Source of the DNA: a candidate division TA06 bacterium DG_78
GTDB taxonomy: Bacteria > Hydrothermota > Tepidihabitantia > SM23-42
NCBI GenBank assembly: GCA_001303225.1
Contig: LJNI01000084.1
Span: forward strand, 1-9,635
Length of the DNA stretch: 9,635 nt
Reading direction: 5' to 3'
Both the position numbers and the translations under genes were made by a program. Shown in pieces: positions 1-6,870 of this stretch (position 1 is its first letter; each line of letters starts with the position of its first letter). Under the pieces are notes generated by a model that saw only the letters and a program-made list of their open reading frames with translations, was not told the origin of the DNA and did not search any database.

Positions 1-2346
1 CATGAGATTGCTGTCGAGATTGATACCTTCATTAACGACCTGGTCGATGCAGGCTATGCAGTTCAGCTCGACACGATCAGTGGTATGTCCCACACTGGTC
101 TGCGTTCACATCTTGCAGGTATCACAGATTTGGTCGGGGCGATCTTTGTGGGTGAAATTCCTGTTGCGTGGTTTGAAACTTCCGGTTTTGGAAGTTGGGA
201 AGAGTTTCCTCATGACCTTTACTTTTGTGATCTCAACGGCACCTATACTGATTCTGATGGAGATGGTCTCTATGAAAATCATTCTGGTAATGTCGCACCG
301 GAAATCTGGGTCGGCAGAATTTATGCCCGAAATCTCACCTGGGATAGCGAGATTCGCCTGGTCAAAAACTACTTCAACAAGAACCACCTCTATCGAACGT
401 CTGGCAGTCCTCTACCGCAGACTGCCCTCTCATTTGTAGACGATGATTGGTCGTATTGGACAACGTGTGGACTCGATACGATCTATGACAACATCACTGT
501 CATAAACAATGATTACCAAACCATCGCATCAAATTATCGAACAGAATTGAATCAAGGGTATGAGTGGATACAGCTCTGCGCACACTCTTCACCCTGGGGC
601 CATACCTTTAAATATCCAGGTGATGAGTATAGAGGCACGGTCTTTAATTACGAAATTTTCAGCTTGGCACCACAGGCACTGTTTTACAATCTCTTTGCCT
701 GTTCAGGTACGCGCTTCACCGAAGAAAATACCTCAGCAGGATGGTATCTTTTCAGCGATGACTTTGGTCTGTGTGTAGTCGGCAGTGCCAAAACCGGCGG
801 CATGCTCTATTTTTCAGATTTCTACGATCCCCTGGGTGCTGGTGTTTGTATTGGTGATGCGTTTAAAACGTGGTTTACACTCAATGGCAATGATGACTGG
901 GATTGGTTTTATGGCATGAATATACTCGGTGACCCTACACTGAAGCCAAAAGGTCAAACAATAATCACGAAAGCCAGTAGCCCTAGCAGCTTTAAAAATT
1001 CTCCTCTTGATTGGGAACCTGCAGAAACTATCAGTGCAGATTCAGAATCTGACGGCTTCCCGAAAATTACAACCACTGAGGATAATGAGGTCTGGGTCAT
1101 CTGGGAATCAGGCAGGTCCACAACAAATGGCCGTGCAGAAATCTACAGTGCAGTTCGTGACGAAATCAGCTGGTCAGAAGCAATGAATGTCGGACCGTTC
1201 GCATACTGGGACTACAATCCTGATATTGGTACAGACAGTCTCCAACGACCAGTTGCAGTATGGGCAGGGTGGCAAGACATCAGTGGCAATTATCAGTATG
1301 ATATTTTTTATAGTATCTATGATGGAAGCTGGTCTGCACGACAATTACTCGCACCATTGGATCCAGCATTTGATATGAAACCAACCCTGGTAAAGAATCG
1401 TGAAGGACACCTGAGGGTCGCCTGGGAATCGAGGCGTGATCTCAATCTGAATATCTACAGTGCTTGTTTCAATGGTTCATCGTGGTCATCACCTGAGCAG
1501 GTAACAGGAGATGAAGCAGATGAACTATCACCAGAACTGGTCATTGATAGTCTCGGTCAAGCGTGGGTGTTCTATACCTGGCGGTTCTGTAATCATTCTG
1601 AAATCTGGGCAAGTCACGATACAGGTTCTGGATGGGTAGAATCAGGACCAATTTCAGGAAACCAGGAAAAGGCATTTCATCCAACCGGTGCAGTCGATGA
1701 GAATGGTACTATCTGGGTCGCCTGGCAATCATCTGACAATGGTAATGTTGATATCTATGCCAGCTATTTCAACGGAGCAGTATGGTCATCACCCATACAA
1801 ATTACAACAAGTATCCAGAGCGATCTCTTTCCTGATATGACGACTGATAAGAGCGGTACAGTATGGCTTGTCTTCCAGTCGAAATCTGATGGAGAGTGGA
1901 ATATCTATGCCGCACATTGTAGTGATCTCGCCTGGTCAACACCCGAGCTCGTTGCCGGACCGAGCGGCGCAGATATTAACCCTCACATTACCTGCAGTAA
2001 TGAGAATGAGTTGTGGGTGTGTTGGCAGAGTTATTCGACCGGTAATTGGGAAATAATGGCTACCCATAGACTCGGCTTCGGCATTGTTGAAAATAACATC
2101 ACACCTGCTCATACCCAAGCCATTGTACTACCGACAGTTTTCTCTCACTGTCTCACTATCATAACCCCGCGTGAAAACCAGATAATCCATATCTATGATA
2201 GCAGAGGATCCCTTGTTCAAACGTTGTTCTCTCGTGAACAGAGATCAGCAATCTGGTTTCCACAAAACATTCCATCAGGAACATACTTTGTGGTTATAAA
2301 GAACGTGGATAAATATATCACTAAAAAGGTTGTATACTTGAAATAA
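1..2346 (+). CDS. C25-family (gingipain-like) secreted cysteine peptidase with beta-propeller and T9SS sorting domain, 5' truncated
   Basis: The frame is open from base 1, so the start lies outside the window; 781 residues are visible, ending in TAA. Seen, in window numbering: a peptidase C25-like region over about residues 1-315, with the hydrophobic stretch around LVGAIFVGEIPVAWFE, then a His in CAHSSPWGH (H195) and a Cys in LFACSGTRF (C234). This order and spacing match the His/Cys dyad of gingipains. A conserved GDPTL motif closes the catalytic region near residue 313. Residues 351-691 form seven similar repeats, and residues 710-781 look like a type A Por sorting domain. Family knowledge: such proteins cross the outer membrane by the type IX system, and the C-terminal domain is removed or anchored. 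Inference: an extracellular or surface protease whose propeller may bind substrate or polysaccharide. The substrate is unknown. An internal ATG at 85 is not the real start, because homologous-looking sequence continues upstream of it. Confidence 0.8.
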   Translation, partial: HEIAVEIDTFINDLVDAGYAVQLDTISGMSHTGLRSHLAGITDLVGAIFVGEIPVAWFETSGFGSWEEFPHDLYFCDLNGTYTDSDGDGLYENHSGNVAPEIWVGRIYARNLTWDSEIRLVKNYFNKNHLYRTSGSPLPQTALSFVDDDWSYWTTCGLDTIYDNITVINNDYQTIASNYRTELNQGYEWIQLCAHSSPWGHTFKYPGDEYRGTVFNYEIFSLAPQALFYNLFACSGTRFTEENTSAGWYLFSDDFGLCVVGSAKTGGMLYFSDFYDPLGAGVCIGDAFKTWFTLNGNDDWDWFYGMNILGDPTLKPKGQTIITKASSPSSFKNSPLDWEPAETISADSESDGFPKITTTEDNEVWVIWESGRSTTNGRAEIYSAVRDEISWSEAMNVGPFAYWDYNPDIGTDSLQRPVAVWAGWQDISGNYQYDIFYSIYDGSWSARQLLAPLDPAFDMKPTLVKNREGHLRVAWESRRDLNLNIYSACFNGSSWSSPEQVTGDEADELSPELVIDSLGQAWVFYTWRFCNHSEIWASHDTGSGWVESGPISGNQEKAFHPTGAVDENGTIWVAWQSSDNGNVDIYASYFNGAVWSSPIQITTSIQSDLFPDMTTDKSGTVWLVFQSKSDGEWNIYAAHCSDLAWSTPELVAGPSGADINPHITCSNENELWVCWQSYSTGNWEIMATHRLGFGIVENNITPAHTQAIVLPTVFSHCLTIITPRENQIIHIYDSRGSLVQTLFSREQRSAIWFPQNIPSGTYFVVIKNVDKYITKKVVYLK
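1051..2073 (+). other. Seven-repeat beta-propeller-like domain within the C25 peptidase
   Basis: Residues 351-691 (window numbering) contain seven units of about 49 residues. Each has a core like xWVxWxS, then 5-9 residues, then xxIYxAxF, a short turn, and WSxP or a variant. The cores are WVIWESG, VAVWAGW, RVAWESR, WVFYTWR, WVAWQSS, WLVFQSK and WVCWQSY. Seven copies fit a closed seven-bladed propeller. The repeats lack the classical Asp-box (SxDxGxTW) of sialidases and are not WD40 repeats, so the subfamily is undetermined. Repeats 3, 5 and 6 are the most alike (NIYSACFNG / DIYASYFNG / NIYAAHCSD). Confidence 0.7.
2128..2343 (+). other. Type IX secretion (Por) type A C-terminal sorting domain
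   Basis: The last ~72 residues show the usual pattern of this domain: a short beta segment (LPTVFSHCLTI), then IHIYDSRGSLVQTL, a polar stretch, then IPSGTYFVVIKN, and a lysine-rich end KKVVYLK at the stop codon. In known T9SS cargo this folds as a small beta-sandwich that targets the protein to the outer-membrane translocon. No T9SS component is encoded in the window, so secretion by this route is inferred from the tail alone. Confidence 0.72.
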
Positions 2347-2369
2347 AGAAAAGAACGCACCGTAAAATA

Positions 2370-2402
2370 AAAAAGGGAGATGGTTTACTCATCCCCCTTT
2401 TT
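2370..2402 (-). terminator. Intrinsic terminator of hup, shared with the convergent peptidase gene
   Basis: Arms 2370-2382 and 2390-2402 form a 13-bp stem with a 7-nt loop. On the minus strand the only non-Watson-Crick pair is a G-U wobble, and the stem is followed by a T-rich tract (TTTTTTATTTTA), so it is a good terminator for hup, which ends 14 bp upstream of it. Read on the plus strand, the same position is an A-C mismatch and the T-run is only five bases. It can therefore serve the peptidase gene as well, but less well. Confidence 0.85.
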
Positions 2403-2416
2403 ACACGCTGAGAAAT

Positions 2417-2689
2417 TTATTTCACTGCCTTTTTCAATTCACGTCCTGCCTTGAACTTCGGTGCTCTCTTTGCCGGCACCTGAATGGTCTCGCCAGTACG
2501 CGGATTCCGCGCAGTTCGTGCCTTTCTCTTGGCGACTGAGAACGTACCAAATCCTACTAACGCTACTCTATCACCCCGTTTTAAAGCACCAGTCACTGAT
2601 TCAACAAATGTGTTGAGCGCAATATTTGCTGCCCTCTTCGAAATCTTTGCCTTAGCAGCAATTTTCTCGATAAGTTCTGCCTTTGTCAT
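2417..2689 (-). CDS. hup: HU-family nucleoid DNA-binding protein
   Basis: A 90-residue protein of the usual HU length. It has the N-terminal helical dimerisation region (MTKAELIEKIA), the family signature beginning GFGTFSVAKRKART near residue 46, and the DNA-intercalating proline in RNPRTG (P63, the position found in HU/IHF). The C-terminus is basic (KFKAGRELKKAVK). HU dimers bend and compact DNA without strict sequence specificity and act in replication, repair and transcription. The gene stands alone, with its own consensus promoter, a strong ribosome binding site and a terminator, consistent with high expression. HU versus IHF subunit cannot be fully settled by eye, but the general HU type fits best. 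Confidence 0.97.
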   Translation of the reverse strand: MTKAELIEKIAAKAKISKRAANIALNTFVESVTGALKRGDRVALVGFGTFSVAKRKARTARNPRTGETIQVPAKRAPKFKAGRELKKAVK

Positions 2690-2696
2690 TATTCTT

Positions 2697-2704
2697 CACC
2701 TCCT
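2697..2704 (-). promoter_or_regulatory. Shine-Dalgarno site of hup
   Basis: On the minus strand AGGAGGTG lies 7 nt before the ATG at 2689. This is close to a perfect anti-16S match, fixes the hup start, and shows that the organism uses classical Shine-Dalgarno initiation for at least some genes. Confidence 0.9.
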
Positions 2705-2722
2705 CTCTTACGTTAATATGTT

Positions 2723-2750
2723 AGTATAGTGATAATTTCTAAATTGTCAA
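2723..2750 (-). promoter_or_regulatory. hup promoter (sigma70-type)
   Basis: On the minus strand the -35 box TTGACA (2745-2750) and -10 box TATACT (2723-2728) are separated by 16 bp. Predicted transcription starts near 2716, giving a leader of about 27 nt that contains the ribosome binding site. Confidence 0.82.
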
Positions 2751-2869
2751 GCCCCAAATTAAGTATTTACAACGCTTTGAGGCGACCCTCTTCTGAGACT
2801 TAAGAATAGCAATATTTTCCAGCACAGTGCGTACTGAAAATCCTGTCTCTCTCATGCTGAGTGCGAGCG

Positions 2870-2889
2870 GCGTTGGTTGACATCAACGC
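2870..2889. promoter_or_regulatory. Operator-like inverted repeat over the pfkA -35 box
   Basis: Perfect 6-bp arms GCGTTG (2870-2875) and CAACGC (2884-2889) flank 8 bp that include the -35 hexamer. A second, overlapping palindrome, GTTGA (2876-2880) / TCAAC (2883-2887), sits inside it. A dyad centred on the -35 box is a typical repressor-binding position. The regulator is unknown and a chance origin is possible. The remaining hup-pfkA spacer, 2751-2869, holds nothing else that I can recognise. Confidence 0.4.
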
Positions 2890-2904
2890 TTTTCTGGCTA
2901 TAAT
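2877..2904 (+). promoter_or_regulatory. pfkA promoter, full consensus, implying a leaderless mRNA
   Basis: TTGACA (2877-2882), 16 bp, TATAAT (2899-2904): both hexamers match the sigma70 consensus exactly. Only 8 bp separate the -10 box from the ATG at 2913, so the expected start point (about 7 nt downstream of the -10 box) is near 2911. The transcript would carry roughly 0-3 nt before AUG and would exclude the GGGAG at 2905-2909. Confidence 0.8.
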
Positions 2905-2912
2905 GGGAGCCT

Positions 2913-3878
2913 ATGAATATTGGAGTATTAACCAGTGGTGGCGATTCATCAGGAATGAATGCAGCGATCAGGGCTATAACAAGAACTGCATTGCATTACG
3001 GATTCGATGTCTTTGGTATAAAACAGGGCTACAATGGATTATTGAATGATACTATCATTGAGTTGAATCGTGGTTCAGTCGCAAATATTATTCAGCGAGG
3101 TGGCACGATATTAGGAACTGCCCGTTCAGATGAATTTGAAACTGAACAAGGCATGGCGCAGGCAAAAAAAACTATTGATAAACATAATATCAATGCGGTT
3201 ATTGTCATTGGCGGTGATGGAACCATGCGCGGTGCCAAAATATTTTCAGAAAAATTCAAGGTGAAGATGATTGGTCTGCCCGGCACCATTGACAACGACC
3301 TCTATGGTACTGACTACACAATTGGCTTTGATACGGCAATTAATAGCGCGCTCGATGCAGTTGACCGTATACGGGATACAGCTGCTTCTCTGGAACGACT
3401 CTTCTTCATCGAGGTCATGGGCAGATACGCTGGATTTATCGCTTTGGCAGTTGGTTTGGCAGGGGGCGCAGAAGAAGTTCTGATTCCAGAAACACCAACC
3501 AATATTGATGCACTGGCAAATAAGATCAACGACAATATAAGAAAGGGTAAAAAATCAAATATTATCATCGTCTCTGAGGGTGATGAGGCGGGTAATGCCT
3601 TTGCCATCGCCGAGAAAATAAAAAAATGTATCAATGAACCGTATCGTGTTGCAGTGCTGGGGTATATCCAGCGTGGTGGTGCGCCAACCGCAAATGACCG
3701 AATCCTCGCTTCAAAACTTGGTTTTGCTACAGTAGAGGCACTAATGCAAAATATTCATAATTGTATGGTGGGTGAAATAAATAAAAAAATAGTATTCACA
3801 CCATTTGAAGAGACCTACACGAAAAAGAAAAATATCGACTCGGATATTTATAAAATTATAAAAATCCTTTCAGAGTGA
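2913..3878 (+). CDS. pfkA: ATP-dependent 6-phosphofructokinase
   Basis: A 321-residue protein matching the length and motif order of bacterial PfkA. It phosphorylates fructose 6-phosphate to fructose 1,6-bisphosphate, the committed step of glycolysis, in the cytoplasm. Seen: the N-terminal ATP loop TSGGDSSGMNAAIR; GGDGTMRG (100-107); GLPGTIDND (121-129) with catalytic Asp127; EVMGR (167-171); Glu222 in SEGD; and IQRGG (252-256). Gly103 and Gly124 are the residues typical of ATP-using enzymes, whereas PPi-dependent forms usually have Asp and Lys there. Arg20, Arg24, Arg53, Arg154 and Lys213 sit at or near positions of the E. coli allosteric site, so effector control is plausible. One difference: Tyr251 replaces the His that binds fructose 6-phosphate in E. 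coli. The start is fixed by the conserved N-terminus and lies directly after a consensus promoter. The stop is TGA, and no clear terminator follows. Confidence 0.96.
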   Translation: MNIGVLTSGGDSSGMNAAIRAITRTALHYGFDVFGIKQGYNGLLNDTIIELNRGSVANIIQRGGTILGTARSDEFETEQGMAQAKKTIDKHNINAVIVIGGDGTMRGAKIFSEKFKVKMIGLPGTIDNDLYGTDYTIGFDTAINSALDAVDRIRDTAASLERLFFIEVMGRYAGFIALAVGLAGGAEEVLIPETPTNIDALANKINDNIRKGKKSNIIIVSEGDEAGNAFAIAEKIKKCINEPYRVAVLGYIQRGGAPTANDRILASKLGFATVEALMQNIHNCMVGEINKKIVFTPFEETYTKKKNIDSDIYKIIKILSE

Positions 3879-4063
3879 TAGGAATGTGGCATAAATTTTT
3901 GTCTACCTCTGGAGTGGATAAAAGTCAGGGAAAAGTGTCTACCATGGAGAAAAAAATAGGCAGCTACATTCCATTCAACTATCGAATGATGGATGAAGAT
4001 AAAAGCTGTATGGCGGAGTAAGAAATAGTCTGTATTTAAATTTATGTACTGTCTACTGCCTAC
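3879..4063. other. Convergent pfkA-radC spacer with a short direct repeat
   Basis: This 185-bp spacer has no convincing gene. It contains two copies of GTCTACC followed by GGAG (3901-3914 and 3937-3949), 36 bp apart. A possible long-range stem pairs 3881-3890 with 3963-3972 (10 bp including one G-U) and would enclose both copies. An AT-rich stretch lies at 4031-4047. I see no standard intrinsic terminator for pfkA or for radC. The repeats could be the remnant of a small mobile element end, but they are short enough to be chance. Confidence 0.35.
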
Positions 4064-4744
4064 TTATAAAAGATTATGTTGAGAAAAAGAGTAGTAGTTT
4101 TCTTCAGTAATAATTACATGGTCAATAATTTTTACTCCCATCAACTCACCAGCACTGCATAATCTTTCGGTAATTTTTAAATCGTCATCAGAAGCCTTTA
4201 AAATTCCACTTGGATGATTGTGTATTAAAAACATCGCACTCGCATTCTCATTGAGCGCAAACTTGAAAACCTCACGTGGATGAACAATGCTTGCATCTAA
4301 AATACCCTTTGATATCGTCGTGTCTTTAATTAATACATTCTTACCATCCACAGCTGCTACTTTAAATAATTCATGTTTTAAGCCACCAATCAATGGAGCG
4401 TAATATTCATAAACATCTTTCGGATGCTTGAATACAATCTTTTTCTCGGTTCTTTTTGAGAGTGAACGCCTGCCCATCTCGAGTGCCGCAAGCATAGTAA
4501 TAATCTTTGTCCTGCCGAGTCCATTGATCTTGAGGTTTTCAATCTCGCCAACCGATTTTTGACTCAAATTTTTTAAACTACCACATTTTCTTATGAGTTC
4601 CTTTGCTAAATCAAGGGCAGTCTTATTTTTTACACCCTTACCAATAATGATAGCGAGAAGTTCGGTATCGGTTAATGCATAGCTACCATATTGATAGAAT
4701 TTTTCTCGTGGTCTATCGCTCTCTGGCCAATCTTTGATCTTCAA
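4064..4744 (-). CDS. radC: RadC-family (UPF0758) JAMM-domain protein
   Basis: A 226-residue protein of normal RadC length. The N-terminus IKDWPESDRPREK is the characteristic family opening. A helix-hairpin-helix follows (LKINGLGRTK, 71-80), then the MPN/JAMM domain with Glu125 and HNHPSG (175-180), giving the zinc motif His175-x-His177-x7-Ser185-xx-Asp188. The tail DHVIITEENYYSF is typical. The family was named for a radiation phenotype later traced to another gene in E. coli. Its biochemical role is unsettled; a metalloprotease-like fold with links to competence, recombination and mobile elements is known. The start must be TTG at 4742-4744, because the preceding in-frame codon is the hppA stop TAA and no ATG lies near the conserved N-terminus. 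Only a distant GAGG (about 18 nt upstream) resembles a ribosome binding site, so translation is probably coupled to hppA. Confidence 0.93.
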   Translation of the reverse strand: MKIKDWPESDRPREKFYQYGSYALTDTELLAIIIGKGVKNKTALDLAKELIRKCGSLKNLSQKSVGEIENLKINGLGRTKIITMLAALEMGRRSLSKRTEKKIVFKHPKDVYEYYAPLIGGLKHELFKVAAVDGKNVLIKDTTISKGILDASIVHPREVFKFALNENASAMFLIHNHPSGILKASDDDLKITERLCSAGELMGVKIIDHVIITEENYYSFSQHNLL

Positions 4745-6850
4745 TTATTTAAATATGGTAAACCTCAAAATGAAACCAGCAAAGACAATTGAAACTGTAG
4801 ACATGAGTTTTATCAAAATATTGAGAGATGGTCCTGCCGTATCCTTGAATGGGTCACCAACCGTGTCACCGACCACTGCTGCCTTATGTTCTGGAGAACC
4901 TTTTCCACCGAGCTCGCCTTTTTCAATATACTTTTTGGCATTGTCCCACGCACCACCAGTATTTGCCATCATTAACGCTACGACAAAGCCCGCAACCATC
5001 GCACCAACTAAAAGGCCAATCACACCATTTGGACCCAAGAGTATGCCAATGATAATGGGTACAATGATCGCCATGAGAGATGGCACAACCATCTGTTTCT
5101 GTGCGGCTACAGTACAGATATGGACTGCCTGTGCATAATCAGGCTTTGCCTTTCCTTCTAATAATCCTTTTATTTCCTTAAATTGCCTTCTTACCTCAAT
5201 GACAATGAGACCAGCTGTCCTTCCTACTGCCTTGATGGTCTGAGAACAGAAAACATAAGGCATCATTGCACCAATGAATAGACCGATAATAACCTGCGGA
5301 TTGGCAATTCTTAAATCGAGCCCTTCAAAAAAGATGAGTATCTGGCTACGATAAGCCGCAACCAGTGCTAAAACCGTCAAAGCAGCAGAACCAATTGCAA
5401 AACCTTTACCTGTTGCCGCTGTGGTATTACCGATCGCATCAAGGGCATCGGTTCGTTTACGCACCTCTTCAGGCAAATCTGCCATCTGGGCATTGCCACC
5501 AGCATTGTCCGCAACTGGACCATAGGCATCGGTAGCCAAGGTGATACATAATGTAGATAACATACCGACCGCAGCTATTGCAACGCCAAATAATCCGTAT
5601 TCAGGACGTTGTGCACCACCAGGAAGATAATATGCGGCGATAATTGCTAATGCCACAGCAATTACTGGCGGTGAGACTGATAGCATACCCACGCTCAAAC
5701 CCTCGAGAATAACTGTAGCCGGCCCGGTCTTTGAAGATTGTGCAATATTTCTTGTTGGTACATAAGTATCAGAAGTAAAAAATTCTGTTGAGAAACCGAT
5801 AAAGACTCCGCACACGAGTCCTGCAAGGATTGACCAGTAGAAATTAAAATGTCCAGGAAAGATGAATCTAATAATAATCGCTGATAAAATCGCCATGAGA
5901 ATACTTGCCGACCATACACCTTTTCTTAAGGCAAAGAGTAAAGCACCCTGACTCGCATCTTCCTTGGTTTGGATCAAAAATGTTCCAATGACCGCAGATA
6001 CAACACCGGCTGCAGCAAGTATCAATGGAAGTATAATGCCAGTCATTCCGAATCCAGCAGCGGCGGCTAAAGCCATCGATGCAACAATTGATCCGACATA
6101 CGATTCATAGAGATCTGCACCCATACCTGCAACATCACCGACATTATCACCGACATTATCGGCAATGGTAGCAGGGTTGCGTGGATCATCCTCAGGAATA
6201 TCTGCTTCAATCTTGCCAACAAGATCAGCACCCACATCAGCTGCCTTGGTAAAGATGCCACCACCGACCCGAGCGAAGAGTGCTTGAAATGACGCGCCCA
6301 TACCATAGCAAACCATGGTTGCGGTAACTGCAAAAATTCTCTCTGTAGTGGGCACGCCGCGGTAAAACCAGTTCAATAATAAAAACCACCAACTTAAATC
6401 CAAGAGGCTCAAGCCCACGACGACGAAGCCCATAACACCACCCGCACTAAAGGCGACTCGAAGGGCACTATTCAAACTTGTCCTTGCAGCATTCGCCGTC
6501 CTTGCCGACGAATCTGTCGCCTGGGTCATGCCGATAAAACCAGAAAGTGCAGAAAAGAACCCACCAGTTAAAAATGTAAATGGTACAAAAATTGGTAACA
6601 TCTTATTGATAGCAAGAATCAAAAGGATTATAAATATAATTGCAAAGATCAATGCAACTACCCTATATTGTCTTTTCAGATATGCCCGTGCTCCTTCTCT
6701 TATTGCCTGGGCAATCTGCTGCATGATCTCAGTACCTTCATCAAATTTTTTTGTTGTTCTCGATAAATAAAAAGCAAATAATAACGATAACAACGAACCG
6801 ATAGGCACTAACCAGAACTCTATAGGCACTAACCAGAACAGTAGAAACAT
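4745..6850 (-). CDS. hppA: Membrane-bound ion-pumping pyrophosphatase, K+-dependent, probably Na+-translocating
   Basis: A 701-residue protein with many hydrophobic segments (the family has 16 helices). It hydrolyses cytoplasmic PPi and pumps Na+ and/or H+ out across the inner membrane. Seen: the substrate-site signature DVGADLVGK (205-213), IEADIPEDDPRNPATIADN, DNVGDNVGD (231-239), DAYGPVADNAGGNAQM (441-456), and a C-terminal block with TGGAWDNAKKYIE and VVGDTVGDPFKDTAGPS. In GNTTAATGKG, Ala478 and Gly481 stand where K+-independent enzymes have Lys and Thr, so K+ dependence is expected. Glu249 in DLYES lies at the helix-6 position used by Na+-pumping enzymes such as that of Thermotoga; plant H+ pumps have their Glu one helical turn later. 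A dual Na+/H+ pump cannot be excluded by eye. The first residues repeat FWLVPI twice, from a DNA duplication. A strong Shine-Dalgarno precedes the start, and radC follows with no gap. Confidence 0.96.
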   Translation of the reverse strand: MFLLFWLVPIEFWLVPIGSLLSLLFAFYLSRTTKKFDEGTEIMQQIAQAIREGARAYLKRQYRVVALIFAIIFIILLILAINKMLPIFVPFTFLTGGFFSALSGFIGMTQATDSSARTANAARTSLNSALRVAFSAGGVMGFVVVGLSLLDLSWWFLLLNWFYRGVPTTERIFAVTATMVCYGMGASFQALFARVGGGIFTKAADVGADLVGKIEADIPEDDPRNPATIADNVGDNVGDVAGMGADLYESYVGSIVASMALAAAAGFGMTGIILPLILAAAGVVSAVIGTFLIQTKEDASQGALLFALRKGVWSASILMAILSAIIIRFIFPGHFNFYWSILAGLVCGVFIGFSTEFFTSDTYVPTRNIAQSSKTGPATVILEGLSVGMLSVSPPVIAVALAIIAAYYLPGGAQRPEYGLFGVAIAAVGMLSTLCITLATDAYGPVADNAGGNAQMADLPEEVRKRTDALDAIGNTTAATGKGFAIGSAALTVLALVAAYRSQILIFFEGLDLRIANPQVIIGLFIGAMMPYVFCSQTIKAVGRTAGLIVIEVRRQFKEIKGLLEGKAKPDYAQAVHICTVAAQKQMVVPSLMAIIVPIIIGILLGPNGVIGLLVGAMVAGFVVALMMANTGGAWDNAKKYIEKGELGGKGSPEHKAAVVGDTVGDPFKDTAGPSLNILIKLMSTVSIVFAGFILRFTIFK
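6801..6839 (-). repeat. In-frame tandem duplication at the 5' end of hppA
   Basis: Two identical 18-bp copies (6801-6818 and 6822-6839) lie at a period of 21 bp, exactly seven codons. The protein therefore reads MFLL-FWLVPIE-FWLVPI-GSLL. The first copy adds seven residues, including a Glu, ahead of transmembrane helix 1. Removing one copy leaves a normal helix-1 N-terminus, which suggests a recent slippage or duplication. The identical codons (TTC TGG TTA GTG CCT AT) in both copies also imply recency. Confidence 0.9.
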
Positions 6851-6853
6851 CCT

Positions 6854-6860
6854 ACCTCCT
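6854..6860 (-). promoter_or_regulatory. Shine-Dalgarno site of hppA
   Basis: On the minus strand AGGAGGT lies 3 nt before the ATG at 6850. The site is strong but the spacing is tight. It supports the ATG rather than the GTG codons inside the duplicated segment. Confidence 0.85.
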
Positions 6861-6870
6861 AAAAATGAAA

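Noticed and set aside
2913..3878. A PPi-dependent phosphofructokinase, suggested by the nearby pyrophosphatase
   Set aside because: Gly103 and Gly124 are the ATP-type residues; the Asp/Lys pair expected of PPi enzymes is absent.
3944..4021. A 25-codon plus-strand ORF (MEKKIGSYIPF...) after pfkA
   Set aside because: It has only a weak AGGG about 14 nt upstream, no recognisable motif, and overlaps the GTCTACC repeat. An ORF this short is expected by chance.
4734..5138. A 134-residue plus-strand ORF opposite the hppA 3' end
   Set aside because: It is antisense to the conserved, motif-rich C-terminal part of HppA and has the proline/threonine/alanine composition of a frame shadow.
4064..6850. 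A genuine HppA-RadC fusion with a sequencing error at the TAA
   Set aside because: HppA ends at its usual length and RadC begins at its usual N-terminus. The topology of HppA would place RadC outside the cytoplasm.
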